A stretch of DNA of 64,000 nt from DATDAH01 sp963823495 (lineage in GTDB: Bacteria > Actinomycetota > Acidimicrobiia > Acidimicrobiales > DATDAH01). A program made the translations under genes and the position numbers. Shown piece by piece: positions 15,629 through 24,338 of the stretch (position 1 is the stretch's first letter; every line of letters begins with the position of its first letter). The notes beneath the pieces are model-generated. The model ran no database searches and was not told the origin of the DNA. It worked only from the letters and a program-made list of their open reading frames with translations. The stretch covers positions 2,294,001-2,358,000 of the forward strand of contig CAWGLV010000001.1 in NCBI GenBank assembly GCA_963823495.1. The letters are read 5' to 3'.

Positions 15629-16831
15629 TCAGTCGGCCAGCCTGGGGACGCTGAACCCCGTGGCGCGGCCGAGCAGCACGGCCCGGCTGACCGCACCGTG
15701 GCCGAAGCGCTCGTGGACGTCGTCGAGGACCGCATCGAGGGCGCCGCCGCCGCGGTGGTCGAACGGAAGGGCGAGCTGGACGGCGCCGCGGTCGTCGAGG
15801 TTGCCCACGGCCACCCCGACCAAGGTGAGCCCGCCGCGCTCTCGGATCACGGGTGCGGAGGCTCGCAGCAGACGGCGGACCGTGGCCAGCACGGTGGCGG
15901 TGTGGGCCGTGGCCCGCTCGAGGGTGTGGGACCGGGTCGCCCGACTGAAGTCGTCGAAGCGGAGGCGGAGGGTCACCGTGCGCCCGACCCGCTCAGCCCG
16001 ACGCATCCGTCGTGTCACCCGGTCCACGATGGCCACGACGGTGGCGTCGACCTCGGCCGCCGAGGTCGGCCGCCGACCCAGCGCGCACTGGGATCCGATG
16101 GATCGGCGTCGCCGACCGGTCTCGACCCGTCGGGGATCCCGGTTGTGGGCCAGGGCGTGGAGGTGGTGGCCGGAGGCCCGCCCGAGCATCGCGGTCAGGT
16201 TGCCCTCCTCCAGTCGGGCCATCTCCCCGACGGTGCGGATGCCCCGTTGACGGAGCTTGGCCGCGGTGACCGGGCCGACGCCCCACAGTCGCTCCACCGG
16301 CAGGGGGTGCAGGAACGCCATCTCCCGGTCCGGGGGGACCACCAGGAGGCCGTCGGGCTTGCCGACGGCACTGGCCACCTTGGCCAGGAACTTGGTGCGG
16401 GCCACACCGACGGTGATGGCCAACCCGACCCGCTCCCGCACCGAGCGACGGAGACGGGTGGCGATCTCGACGGGGGTGCCCGACACCCGGCCCAGGCCGC
16501 CGACGTCGAGGAAGGCCTCGTCGATGGACAGGCCTTCCACGAGTGGCGTGGTGTCCTCGAACACCGCGAAGACGGCCTTGCTGGCCTCGCTGTAGGCCGC
16601 CATCCGGGGCGGTACCACCACCACCCCGGGGCAGAGGCGACGGGCCTGGGCGCCGCCCATCGCCGTGCGCACCCCGAACGCCTTGGCCTCGTAGCTGGCC
16701 GCCAGCACCACGCCGCCCCCGACGATCACCGGCCGCCCCCGCAGCCGGGGCGCATCCCGCTGTTCGACGGACGCGTAGAAGGCATCCAGGTCGGCGTGCA
16801 GGATGGTGGCTCGTCCTTCGGGCACGAACAC
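15629..16831 (-). CDS. dinB: DNA polymerase IV (Y-family), SOS-boxed copy
   Basis: 400 residues, error-prone translesion polymerase. Palm motifs: ILHADLDAFYASVEQ, VLAASYEAKAFGVRTAM and LSIDEAFLDV (catalytic acidic residues); HhH region LWGVGPVTAAKLRQRGI; C-terminal little-finger domain RTVTLRLRFDDF. It ends LALPFDHRG rather than with an extended beta-clamp tail, though QLALPF is itself a plausible clamp-binding motif. Start is GTG 16831 or GTG 16825; both lie on a LexA operator, so expression is probably damage-induced. A second dinB is at 53290. Confidence 0.93.
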   Translation of the reverse strand: MFVPEGRATILHADLDAFYASVEQRDAPRLRGRPVIVGGGVVLAASYEAKAFGVRTAMGGAQARRLCPGVVVVPPRMAAYSEASKAVFAVFEDTTPLVEGLSIDEAFLDVGGLGRVSGTPVEIATRLRRSVRERVGLAITVGVARTKFLAKVASAVGKPDGLLVVPPDREMAFLHPLPVERLWGVGPVTAAKLRQRGIRTVGEMARLEEGNLTAMLGRASGHHLHALAHNRDPRRVETGRRRRSIGSQCALGRRPTSAAEVDATVVAIVDRVTRRMRRAERVGRTVTLRLRFDDFSRATRSHTLERATAHTATVLATVRRLLRASAPVIRERGGLTLVGVAVGNLDDRGAVQLALPFDHRGGGALDAVLDDVHERFGHGAVSRAVLLGRATGFSVPRLAD

Positions 16832-16838
16832 ATGTTCG
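16825..16838 (-). promoter_or_regulatory. LexA (SOS) box overlapping the dinB start
   Basis: CGAACATGTGTTCG on the coding strand: GAAC-N4-GTTC, the SOS operator form of LexA in actinobacteria and firmicutes. It covers both candidate GTG starts, so LexA would block transcription of a leaderless or very short leader mRNA. A consensus TTGACA lies just upstream at 16845-16850. Confidence 0.75.
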
Positions 16839-16860
16839 CACAGCTGTCAAGGCGCCGGCG

Positions 16861-17277
16861 TCAGGCCATCCCGTAGGCGCGGATCGGGCGCAGGGTGACC
16901 AGGACGCGCTTGTCGGTCGCCATGGCCCGGCGGTAGTCGTCCCAGTCGTCGTGCTCGCCGACCATGGCCCGGTACAGCTCGACCAGCGAGTCCACCGTGG
17001 CGTCGTCGGGGGCGGTGGCCACCGGTGAGAGCTCGACGTCGGCCTCGATGACCACGTAGGCGTAGAAGTCCTCCTGGGTCACGTGCAGCGCGGCCCAGGG
17101 CTCGCGGCGGAGGTTGTGGTACTTGGCCCGGTCGGCCGTGACCGAGATGCCGACGGTCCCGTCGGCGAGGACGTGGTGCATCACGTTGGACAGCTGTGGT
17201 CGACCGTTGGTCCGGATCGTGGTCAGCACCGACCGGGTGTTGGTGCGGGCGAAGTCGAGGGCGTGGTCGAGTTCCAT
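16861..17277 (-). CDS. PPOX-class F420-dependent enzyme
   Basis: 138 residues, a split-barrel flavin/F420-binding fold. MELDHALDFARTNTRSVLTTIR, GRPQLSNVMHHVLADGTV and ISVTADRAKYHNLRREPWAALHV are typical of the TIGR03618 F420-dependent PPOX group, which reduces small molecules such as biliverdin, mycotoxins or xenobiotics. ATG 17277 gives the family's usual length. The gene implies that cofactor F420 is made, as in most actinobacteria. Confidence 0.85.
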   Translation of the reverse strand: MELDHALDFARTNTRSVLTTIRTNGRPQLSNVMHHVLADGTVGISVTADRAKYHNLRREPWAALHVTQEDFYAYVVIEADVELSPVATAPDDATVDSLVELYRAMVGEHDDWDDYRRAMATDKRVLVTLRPIRAYGMA

Positions 17278-17351
17278 CACCGGTAGCCAACGCCGCTCAG
17301 GTCGCGATGTTCCGACCGGCGGAGTCGCGGCCCCGCGATGAGAGGCGCTGA

Positions 17352-18659
17352 TCAGGGAAGGGGCCCGGGGTCGGGCGGGGTTCTTCGCTGGGCCCGGTCG
17401 ACGGGCCCGGCGGGTGGAGGTCGGTGTTTGGTGTTGTGCTTCCAGCGGTTGTGGGGACCGCACTTGGTGTCGGCCTCGTCGACGTCGGTGGGTCCGCCGT
17501 CCTCCCATTCAGGCTGGTGGTCGGCCTGCAGCCGGCCTCCGGTGCGGTCACAGCCGTAGGGGTGACAGCAGCGTCGGAACCGGGCGCGAAGGGCATCGGC
17601 TTGGGCCGGGGTGAAGAGGCGCCGGGCCCGACCATGGCGCAGGGGGACCCCGTCGGGGTCGTGGAGGTAGCCGCGGATGGTGCCGGTGAGGAGGGCCAAC
17701 ACGAGGGTGTTGACCGTGACGACCGTCCCGTCCTCGAGTTCGTGGAGCGATGCGGGCCCGAGCTCGACCTGATGGAGGGCATCGTCGATGTCGGTGTCGG
17801 GGTCCCGGAGGCCGTCGCAGAGGACCTGGAGGAGTTGGCCCACGAGCTCGGTGTCGCCGTGGAGGTTGAGGACGAGGCGGGAGGAGCCGAGGTCGCCGTC
17901 GAAGGCCGCGGAGCGACGAGCCATGAGCAGCATGGCGTCGGAGCGGCGCTGAGGGTTGTCGCGCCGTAGCTCGGACGGCAGGGGCGTCCGACCGAGGCGC
18001 TCCTTGGCCTCGGCGACGTCGGCGGCGTGGAGATGGTCGACGAGGCGTTGGAACTCGCCGTGCCAGAGGGTGAAGTCCAGCGGCGGCATCCAGGCGTCGA
18101 TGGCGCCACAGCCCTCGAAGGTGCGCGAGGCGTGGGCCCAGCGGTCCCGGCACTGCCGGGCCTCGCGGTCGGCGGCGTCGCGGGGCCGGTTGCGGTGGAT
18201 GTAGTAGGTGACGAGAAGCTCGAAGTCACAGAACCGTCGGTCCCGGGCGATGTCGAGCAGGCGGGCCTCGTGCTCGTGATAGGTGTCGTCGTCGGTGTGG
18301 CGCCGCGCCTTGTCCAGGACGTCGACGTGACGGGCGGTGATCTCGCCGGCGGCCAAGGCCTCGGCGGCGAGGGGGTGGTGGAGGAGCCGGCGGGCCAGGC
18401 GACGCCGAAGCCCGGATTCGTCGATCTGCTCGCGGCAGTTGTGACCGAACCAGCCGATGACCGAGGCGTGGCCCTGGACCCGTTGCTCGTGGGTGGCCTC
18501 GAAGGCGGTGATGGCCGCCGCGTCGAGCGCCGCGAGCTTGTTGCGCATCCGACTGATGGCCACCAGGGTCTCGGCCTTGACCTCGCCGGGTAGGTCGTGG
18601 AGGTCGAGCTTGTTGGCCAGGTCCAGGGCGTGTTCGAGGTCGGCCAGTTCGCTGGTCAT
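17352..18659 (-). CDS. DUF222 / HNH endonuclease domain protein (13E12-type)
   Basis: 435 residues. An N-terminal DUF222 region (about 1-310; LDLANKLDLHDLPGEVKAE, RLARRLLHHPLAAEALAAGEI) is followed by an HNH domain (about 345-400) with CCHPYGCDRTGG, LQADHQPEWEDGG and CGPHNRWKH. The residues of a beta-beta-alpha metal nuclease and its zinc-binding Cys are present. Such proteins occur in multiple copies in mycobacteria and Acidimicrobiia; role uncertain, sometimes tied to mobile elements. SD GGGAGGTGA lies about 10 nt before ATG 18659. The C-terminal tail after residue 400 is low-complexity Pro/Arg. Confidence 0.85.
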   Translation of the reverse strand: MTSELADLEHALDLANKLDLHDLPGEVKAETLVAISRMRNKLAALDAAAITAFEATHEQRVQGHASVIGWFGHNCREQIDESGLRRRLARRLLHHPLAAEALAAGEITARHVDVLDKARRHTDDDTYHEHEARLLDIARDRRFCDFELLVTYYIHRNRPRDAADREARQCRDRWAHASRTFEGCGAIDAWMPPLDFTLWHGEFQRLVDHLHAADVAEAKERLGRTPLPSELRRDNPQRRSDAMLLMARRSAAFDGDLGSSRLVLNLHGDTELVGQLLQVLCDGLRDPDTDIDDALHQVELGPASLHELEDGTVVTVNTLVLALLTGTIRGYLHDPDGVPLRHGRARRLFTPAQADALRARFRRCCHPYGCDRTGGRLQADHQPEWEDGGPTDVDEADTKCGPHNRWKHNTKHRPPPAGPVDRAQRRTPPDPGPLP

Positions 18660-18797
18660 GCCATCGTCACCTCCCTGTGGAAACCATCAGGACATCAGAA
18701 CACCTGTACGTTACCACCGACCCCTGACGAGAACCCGCTGATCGGGGCGGTCGACTCTCGGTCGTGGGCCGGGGTCAGGACTCCCGGCGCACGGGGC

Positions 18798-19193
18798 TCA
18801 GCCGAAGACGATCATCGCCTGGTTCGGGTCCTGGGGGTCCACCAGCACGTTGACGGTGGCGCCGGGTTGGGTCTGTGGGACGAAGGCCGGCGGCGTGGGC
18901 TGGCTGACCGACACCGACACCGACGTGCCCGACACGTCGACCTCGAGGTCGTACTCGATCACCGGCTCGTAGTTGACCAGCTGTTGGGTCGGCCGGATGG
19001 CGCTCACCGTGGCCGTGGTGCGCGTCCCGTTGGCGATGAGGTACTGGCTCTGGGCCACTCCCACGTTGAGGTCGGTCATGGCCTGGCTGGCCATCTGGAT
19101 GCCCTCGCGCATGCTGGGTCGCTTGGTCCCCGTTGCCTGCTGCAGATCGTCGGCCTGCTTCTTCAGGCCCATGAGGTCCTTGAACAGTCCCAT
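18798..19193 (-). CDS. Conserved small protein, unknown function
   Basis: 131 residues. It starts MGLFKDLMGLKKQADDLQQAT (amphipathic helix), then a beta-rich domain: GTRTTATVSAIRPTQQLVNYEPVIEYDLEVDV and PGATVNVLVDPQDPNQAMI, resembling a DUF3592-like small barrel (VxxxV.P....Y.P.V.Y.) with the VLVDPxDPxxA closing motif. No transmembrane helix. An SD (GAGGAGA) precedes ATG 19193 with a -10-like TACGAT at 19227-19232. Downstream of rnpB in the same direction. Confidence 0.65.
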   Translation of the reverse strand: MGLFKDLMGLKKQADDLQQATGTKRPSMREGIQMASQAMTDLNVGVAQSQYLIANGTRTTATVSAIRPTQQLVNYEPVIEYDLEVDVSGTSVSVSVSQPTPPAFVPQTQPGATVNVLVDPQDPNQAMIVFG

Positions 19194-19331
19194 GACCCAG
19201 GTCTCCTCTGTGGACGGTCGGCGCCGATCGTAGGTGAGTCAGCAGCGAGCCGCCGGGCGTGGTGGCCGTGGACGGCTCGGGCGGATGTCCCGCTACGCCA
19301 CAACTTGGACTCAGCTGTCTCGGCGGTGGGT

Positions 19332-19710
<379 letters not shown>

Positions 19711-19716
19711 GTGACC

Positions 19717-19722
19717 ATTGTG
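19717..19722 (-). promoter_or_regulatory. -10 hexamer CACAAT of rnpB
   Basis: Six nt before the predicted 5' end of RNase P RNA; no clear -35. Confidence 0.4.
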
Positions 19723-19812
19723 CCCGAACGGGACCGCCCTCGGTGATCTGGCGTCGATTGGTCATACCTGGCGTGACCGATCGACGCAATTTCGACTGGG
19801 GGTCGGGCCTCC

Positions 19813-19818
19813 TAGCCT
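19813..19818 (+). promoter_or_regulatory. -10 hexamer TAGCCT, leaderless Cys-rich gene
   Basis: Seven nt before GTG 19826, which it helps select over an upstream in-frame start at 19718 that overlaps the rnpB promoter region. Confidence 0.5.
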
Positions 19819-19825
19819 CACGACG

Positions 19826-20473
19826 GTGGAGCACTGGGAGGTGATCGAGGCGGGGGACACGACCTGGCGCTTCGAGACCTCGTTCCTGCAGTCGAACTGG
19901 ACCTGCCTGTGGGGCAAGGGGTGCCGGGGGATCCTGCCCGAGCCCGCGGAGGTGCTGAACCAGGGCTGTTGCTCGTTCGGGGCGGACCTCCAGGGGGACG
20001 AGCCGGCCACCGTGGCCACCCTGGCCCTGTTCCTCGCGCCCGAGCGCTTCCAGCACCACGGCGAGGCCGAGTCGGGCGGCGTCTTCAGCGACGACACGCG
20101 CACCAACACCCGGGTGCTCGACGGGGCATGCATCTTCCTCAACCGGCCCGGCTTCGCCGGGGGCGAGGGCTGCGCCCTGCACCTCGCCGCCCTCGCCGAC
20201 GGCGACTCCCCCCTGGACTGGAAGCCGTCGGTCTGCTGGCAACTGCCGATCAAGGTCGACTGGGTCGACCGGGGCGGCGGCGGCGAGACGGCCACCGTCC
20301 GCCGCTGGACCCGAGCCGACTGGGGCGAGATCGGCGACGACATGGCCTGGTGCTGCACCGAGGCCCCTGAGGCCCACGTCGGGGACCGGCCCGTCATCGA
20401 CACCCTGGCCGAGGAGCTCGAGGAGGTCGTCGGCCCCGAGGTCGTCGTGGAGCTGCGCCGCCGACTTCCGTGA
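19826..20473 (+). CDS. Conserved cysteine-rich actinobacterial protein
   Basis: 215 residues with conserved Cys clusters: WTCLWGKGCRGI, NQGCCSFGADL, DGACIFLNRPGF, GEGCALH, PSVCWQLP and AWCCTE. The arrangement of eight or more Cys suggests a metal or Fe-S site. Mycobacteria and relatives have close homologues of unknown function; I recall no characterised member. The start is set by a TAGCCT -10 seven nt before GTG 19826. Stand-alone gene, converging on the cupredoxin gene with 10 bases between. Confidence 0.7.
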   Translation: MEHWEVIEAGDTTWRFETSFLQSNWTCLWGKGCRGILPEPAEVLNQGCCSFGADLQGDEPATVATLALFLAPERFQHHGEAESGGVFSDDTRTNTRVLDGACIFLNRPGFAGGEGCALHLAALADGDSPLDWKPSVCWQLPIKVDWVDRGGGGETATVRRWTRADWGEIGDDMAWCCTEAPEAHVGDRPVIDTLAEELEEVVGPEVVVELRRRLP

Positions 20474-20483
20474 CCGCGAGCTG

Positions 20484-20876
20484 TCATCCGACGGTGATGG
20501 TCCCCGTCATGGTCGGGTGGATCTCGCAGTGGTAGCCGAAGGCGCCGGCCTCGTCGAAGGTCTGTTCGAAGATGCCACCGTTGCTGATGGTCCCCGAGTC
20601 GAAGGTGCCGTCGTCCGCGGTCACGGTGTGGTCGGGGCTGTCGATGCTGGCCCAGGTGACGGTGTCACCCACGGCCACGGTGAGCGCGTCGGGAGCGAAG
20701 GCGATGCCCGACAGGCAGACATCACCGTCGCAGGCCGCCTGGTCGGCGGGCGCCGTGTCGGATCCGCCGGTGGCGCTCGACGCGTCGCCGCCTCCGTCGT
20801 CGCCGCAGGCCGAGAGGGCCACCCCGAGGCCCAGCACCACGGCCAGTGCGCCGAGGGTGCGTCGTCGAGTGGTCAT
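20484..20876 (-). CDS. Plastocyanin-like cupredoxin lipoprotein
   Basis: 130 residues. Twin-basic signal with lipobox LSAC (Cys24), an acidic linker, then a cupredoxin domain with all type 1 copper ligands: His83 in SPDHTVTAD, Cys117 and His120 in YHCEIHPTM, and Met123. It would be a surface-anchored electron carrier or copper-binding protein. The two Cys in ACDGDVC may form a disulfide. SD (AAAGGGGGA) and a -10 TAGGGT at 20906-20911 give it a leadered promoter, unlike many neighbours. Confidence 0.9.
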   Translation of the reverse strand: MTTRRRTLGALAVVLGLGVALSACGDDGGGDASSATGGSDTAPADQAACDGDVCLSGIAFAPDALTVAVGDTVTWASIDSPDHTVTADDGTFDSGTISNGGIFEQTFDEAGAFGYHCEIHPTMTGTITVG

Positions 20877-20905
20877 TCACTTCCCCCTTTGGTCGAACCC
20901 ACGGC

Positions 20906-20911
20906 ACCCTA
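20906..20911 (-). promoter_or_regulatory. -10 hexamer TAGGGT of cupredoxin gene
   Basis: About 29 nt before ATG 20876, leaving a short leader with an SD. Confidence 0.4.
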
Positions 20912-20941
20912 GGTGGACTCGCGGGCCCGAGTGGCTCGGGG

Positions 20942-22384
20942 TCAGAAGTCGAGGGCGCTGAGGTCCTCGTGCCAGGCGGAGGCCCGCCGGATGGCGTCCC
21001 GCCATCGGTCCCGGTCGAAGGAGCCGATGGGCTCGTAGCGCTCGCCGGGGGACCACAGGGCCCGGATCTCGTCCAGGCCGGTCCAGGTGTCGACGGCCAG
21101 GCCGGCCAGGTAGGCGGCGCCGAGGGCCGTGGCCTCCCGTACCGGTGACACCTCGACCGGTCGTCGGGTGGCGTCGGCCACGGCCTGGACGAAGGTCGAG
21201 TTCTCGGTCATGCCGCCGTCGACCCGCAGCACGTCGATGGTGAAGTCACCGTCGGCCTCGGCGGCCCCGACCAGGTCGGCCCCGGTCTGGGCGACGCCCT
21301 CCAGCACCGCCCGGACGACGTGGCGGGCCTCGGTGCCCCGGGTCAGGCCGAACAGGCCGCCCCGAGCGCCGTAGTCCCACTGGGGCGTCCCCAGCCCGAG
21401 GAGCGCGGGCACGTAGACGACGCCGTCGGTCGTGTCGCAGGAGGCGGCCAGGGCGTCGGAGTCGGCGACCGCGTCGATGAGGCCCAGGTCGTCCCGCAGC
21501 CACTCCACGTTGGTGCCGGCGGAGAGCATGATCGCCTCCAGGCCCCAGGTGAGGTCACCGTCGACGCCCCACGCCACGATCGGGAACGTGCCCTCCGGGC
21601 CGCGGGTGTCGAAGGTCGGCCGTTCCGGGCCGACGACCACGTCGAGCATCCCGCCGGTGCCGAAGGTGATCTTGGCGTCCCCCGGCCGGGTGCAGCCCTG
21701 GCCCAGCAGCGAGGCCTGCTGGTCGCCGGCGAGGCCGGCGATGGGCGGGGCACCCTCCAACGCGGTGGCGGGGGCGATCACCCCCGTCGAGTCGACGACC
21801 GTGGGCAGCACGGACTCGGGGATGCGCAGCACTTCCAGCACCTTCGGGTCCCAGCGGTGGCCGTCGCGGGAGCGCAGGCCCGTGACGGCGGCGTTGCTCG
21901 GGTCGGTGACGTGGGTCGCCCCCCCGGTCAGGTGCCAGGTGATCCAGGTGTCCACCGTGCCGAATCGGAGGTCTGCGGACCGCTCGGGGTCGACCTGGTC
22001 CAGCAGGTGCCGGAGCTTGGTGGCCGAGAGGTTCGGGGCCAGGCGGAGGCCGTCGGCCTGCAGCACCAGGCAGTCGCCCACCGTGCGCAGGTCCTGCCAG
22101 CCCAGGCCGGGGGCCACGGGTTCACCGGTGGTGGGGTCCCAGACCACGGTGGAGGCCCGCTGGTTGGCGATGCCGACGGCGGCGACGGGCCCCGCTGCGC
22201 TCAGGGCCTGCCGGGCACAGGCCAACGTGGCCTCGACCAGCGCGGTCGCGTCGAACTCCACCAGCCCGGCCATCGGGGAGTCGGGCAGGGTGGCGATGCG
22301 GTGCTCGGTGGCGATGGACCCGTCGGGCCTCACGACCACCGCCCGCACGCTGCTCGTGCCCACGTCGATGACGAGGATGCTCAT
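20942..22384 (-). CDS. glpK: FGGY-family glycerol kinase-like, operon copy
   Basis: 480 residues. FGGY signatures: VIDVGTSSVRAVVV (phosphate 1), the substrate loop GIANQRASTVVWD, GLAGDQQASLLGQG, ITFGTGGMLDVVVG and DVLRVDGGMTENSTFVQ. Phosphorylates glycerol to glycerol 3-phosphate, with substrate specificity inferred from position at the end of a glpD operon. It is less canonical than the second copy at 43700-45187: INQRASTVVWD here versus ITDQRETTVVWD there, so a related polyol is possible. 21 bases after the membrane-protein gene. Confidence 0.8.
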   Translation of the reverse strand: MSILVIDVGTSSVRAVVVRPDGSIATEHRIATLPDSPMAGLVEFDATALVEATLACARQALSAAGPVAAVGIANQRASTVVWDPTTGEPVAPGLGWQDLRTVGDCLVLQADGLRLAPNLSATKLRHLLDQVDPERSADLRFGTVDTWITWHLTGGATHVTDPSNAAVTGLRSRDGHRWDPKVLEVLRIPESVLPTVVDSTGVIAPATALEGAPPIAGLAGDQQASLLGQGCTRPGDAKITFGTGGMLDVVVGPERPTFDTRGPEGTFPIVAWGVDGDLTWGLEAIMLSAGTNVEWLRDDLGLIDAVADSDALAASCDTTDGVVYVPALLGLGTPQWDYGARGGLFGLTRGTEARHVVRAVLEGVAQTGADLVGAAEADGDFTIDVLRVDGGMTENSTFVQAVADATRRPVEVSPVREATALGAAYLAGLAVDTWTGLDEIRALWSPGERYEPIGSFDRDRWRDAIRRASAWHEDLSALDF

Positions 22385-22405
22385 GTCGGTGCGAGTTCTA
22401 GCGCC

Positions 22406-22822
22406 TCAGCCCGAGGCCCGGGACCGCCGGGCGCGGAGGCTGTTGGCCACGATGCCGCCGACGGTCCCGATGGAGCTGGCCAGCAGAGCCGCGAACGTGA
22501 TCGAGAGCCAGGACAGGCCCTCGCCGCTGATCAGGTGACGCACCGCCCCGACGCCCTGCACCAGCAGGTAGCCGAGCAGGGCGGCAGCGGCGCCGTGGGC
22601 CAACGGGGCATGCGGCTGGGCGCGGGCGGCGACGAGACCGCCGAGGAAGAAGGCCACCGTGATCCAGAAGAAGAGCGCGGGCACCCACGAGGAGCCCTCG
22701 AGGGAGTCATCGGAGTCGAGCAGCAGCCCGATGAGCGCCGGGGGCACGGCCAGGAGGATGGTCACCCCGGCCCCGGTCAGCACCGAGCGCGGTTCGAGAC
22801 GGGGGAGCATGGTGGCGGTCAC
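22406..22822 (-). CDS. Four-helix membrane protein in glp operon
   Basis: 138 residues, four hydrophobic segments (LTGAGVTILLAVPPALIGLLL, LFFWITVAFFLGGLVAA, AAAALLGYLLVQGVGAV, ITFAALLASSIGTVGGIVANSL), similar in layout to small TIGR04086/DUF3792-type proteins. Unknown function. Start GTG 22822; ATG 22810 is an alternative. Only 7 bases separate it from the oxidase gene upstream. Confidence 0.65.
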   Translation of the reverse strand: MTATMLPRLEPRSVLTGAGVTILLAVPPALIGLLLDSDDSLEGSSWVPALFFWITVAFFLGGLVAARAQPHAPLAHGAAAALLGYLLVQGVGAVRHLISGEGLSWLSITFAALLASSIGTVGGIVANSLRARRSRASG

Positions 22823-22829
22823 GGGCTCG

Positions 22830-24338
22830 TCACCGGCTCCACGTCACCTCGCCGAACGGGCTGGGCAGGCCCAGCTTCCCCGGGTTGAGGATCCCCTTCG
22901 GGTCGAGCGCCGTCTTGAGGTCGACGAGGGTGGCGAAGGCCTCACCCAGGGCCGAAGCCACGAAGCGGGACCGGTTGAGGCCGATGCCGTGGTGGTGGCT
23001 GAGGGCCCCGCCGCCGGCGAGAACGGCCCGGGTCCCGGCATCCCACACGGCCCGGTAGTACGCATCCTTGGCCTCCGGGGCGGGTCGACCGGCAAAGGTG
23101 AAGTAGAGGCAGGCGCCATCGGTGTAGGCGTGGGACTGGTGCGCGCTCACCGCCAGGGTGGACTCGACGGCGCCGACGGCGTCCAGGGTCGAGTGGTAGA
23201 TCCGGTCGAGGTCGGCCCAGCGTCCCGTCACCTCCATGGTGTCCACGACGAAGTCCTTCGAGATCAGCGACTCGAGGGCGGCCACGTCGTTGCGGTGCTC
23301 GAGCCAGCGGCCGACCAGGGCCGCGTCCAGGCCCTCGGCCGAGGCGCACTCGTCGGCCACGATGCTCATCGTCGCGGCCACCAGCGCCGCATCCCCCTCG
23401 TCGAGGACGAGCAGGACGTGGCGCTCCCCGGTCTGGTAGCTGCGCTCGGCCTCGGTGGCGTCATAGACCCGCAGGACGGCGGGCCGCGCCCCCCGCTGGA
23501 GGATCCGACGGCAGGCCTCGTTGGCCGCGGCGAAGGAGGCGAAGCCGTACGCCGCCCGCTGCTCGTCCGCCGGCAGGGCATGGACGCGGACCCGCGCCCC
23601 GAGGATCACCCCGAGGGTGCCCTCGGAGCCGATGAAGACCTGGTTGAGGTCGGGGCCGACGGCGGCCCGCGGCGCGCCGCCGGTGTGGATGATCCGGCCG
23701 TCGGCGAGGGCGACGTCCAAGCCGACCGCCATGTCCTCGATCTTGCCGTAGCGGTTGGACAGCTGGCCGGCCGAGCGGCAGGCCAGCCAGCCGCCCACGG
23801 TGGAGAGGGCGATGGACTGAGGCCAGTGGCCCATCGTCACCCCGTGGTCGGCCCGCAGCGTCTCCTCGAGACGATCGCCGAAGGTGCCCGCGGCGACATC
23901 GAGGACCATCGAGGTGGTGTCCACCGATCGGATGCCCGACAGGGCGCACAGGTCGAGCAGGACGCCACCGTGGACCGGGACCGATCCGCCACAGACACCG
24001 CTGCGTCCGGCGGCGGCGGTGACGGGCACGCCGGCTTGGTGGCAGACCGCCAGGACCGCGGCCACCTCGGTGTCGCTCCGGGGGCGGGCCACCGCCGCCG
24101 GGCGCCGACCGACCTGACCGGCCAGGGCCCAGGTCATGGCCAGGGGCCACCAGTCCCGTCCGGCCTCGGCCCGCTCGGCGTCGTCGGTGGTGACCTCCGC
24201 ACAGACGTCCCCGATTCGGGCCAGGAGGGCGTCGTCGACCTCGACGGCGGTGGCCTCGATGTGGTCACCGCTGCCGGCGGGATCCGGGCCAAGGGTGATC
24301 GGCGGCACCGGCCGACCGGCGGGCACGGGGGTGGCCAT
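22830..24338 (-). CDS. FAD-binding oxidase related to alkyldihydroxyacetonephosphate synthase
   Basis: 502 residues, VAO/PCMH-type flavoprotein. The FAD-binding part contains PVTAAAGRSGVCGGSVP, and IALSTVGGWLACRSAGQLSNRYGKIEDM and the C-terminal ALSHHHGIGLNR motif are typical of the AGPS branch, where the HHH region forms the active site that exchanges an acyl for an alkyl chain on DHAP. It therefore may start ether-lipid synthesis; another FAD-linked hydroxy-acid oxidation is possible. It overlaps the glpD stop by one base, and glpD product DHAP is the direct precursor of the AGPS substrate. Confidence 0.82.
   Translation of the reverse strand: MATPVPAGRPVPPITLGPDPAGSGDHIEATAVEVDDALLARIGDVCAEVTTDDAERAEAGRDWWPLAMTWALAGQVGRRPAAVARPRSDTEVAAVLAVCHQAGVPVTAAAGRSGVCGGSVPVHGGVLLDLCALSGIRSVDTTSMVLDVAAGTFGDRLEETLRADHGVTMGHWPQSIALSTVGGWLACRSAGQLSNRYGKIEDMAVGLDVALADGRIIHTGGAPRAAVGPDLNQVFIGSEGTLGVILGARVRVHALPADEQRAAYGFASFAAANEACRRILQRGARPAVLRVYDATEAERSYQTGERHVLLVLDEGDAALVAATMSIVADECASAEGLDAALVGRWLEHRNDVAALESLISKDFVVDTMEVTGRWADLDRIYHSTLDAVGAVESTLAVSAHQSHAYTDGACLYFTFAGRPAPEAKDAYYRAVWDAGTRAVLAGGGALSHHHGIGLNRSRFVASALGEAFATLVDLKTALDPKGILNPGKLGLPSPFGEVTWSR

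Noticed and set aside
16845..16850. TTGACA as the -35 of dinB
   Set aside because: No -10 at 16-18 bases; the position fits the LexA box but a complete promoter is not demonstrable.
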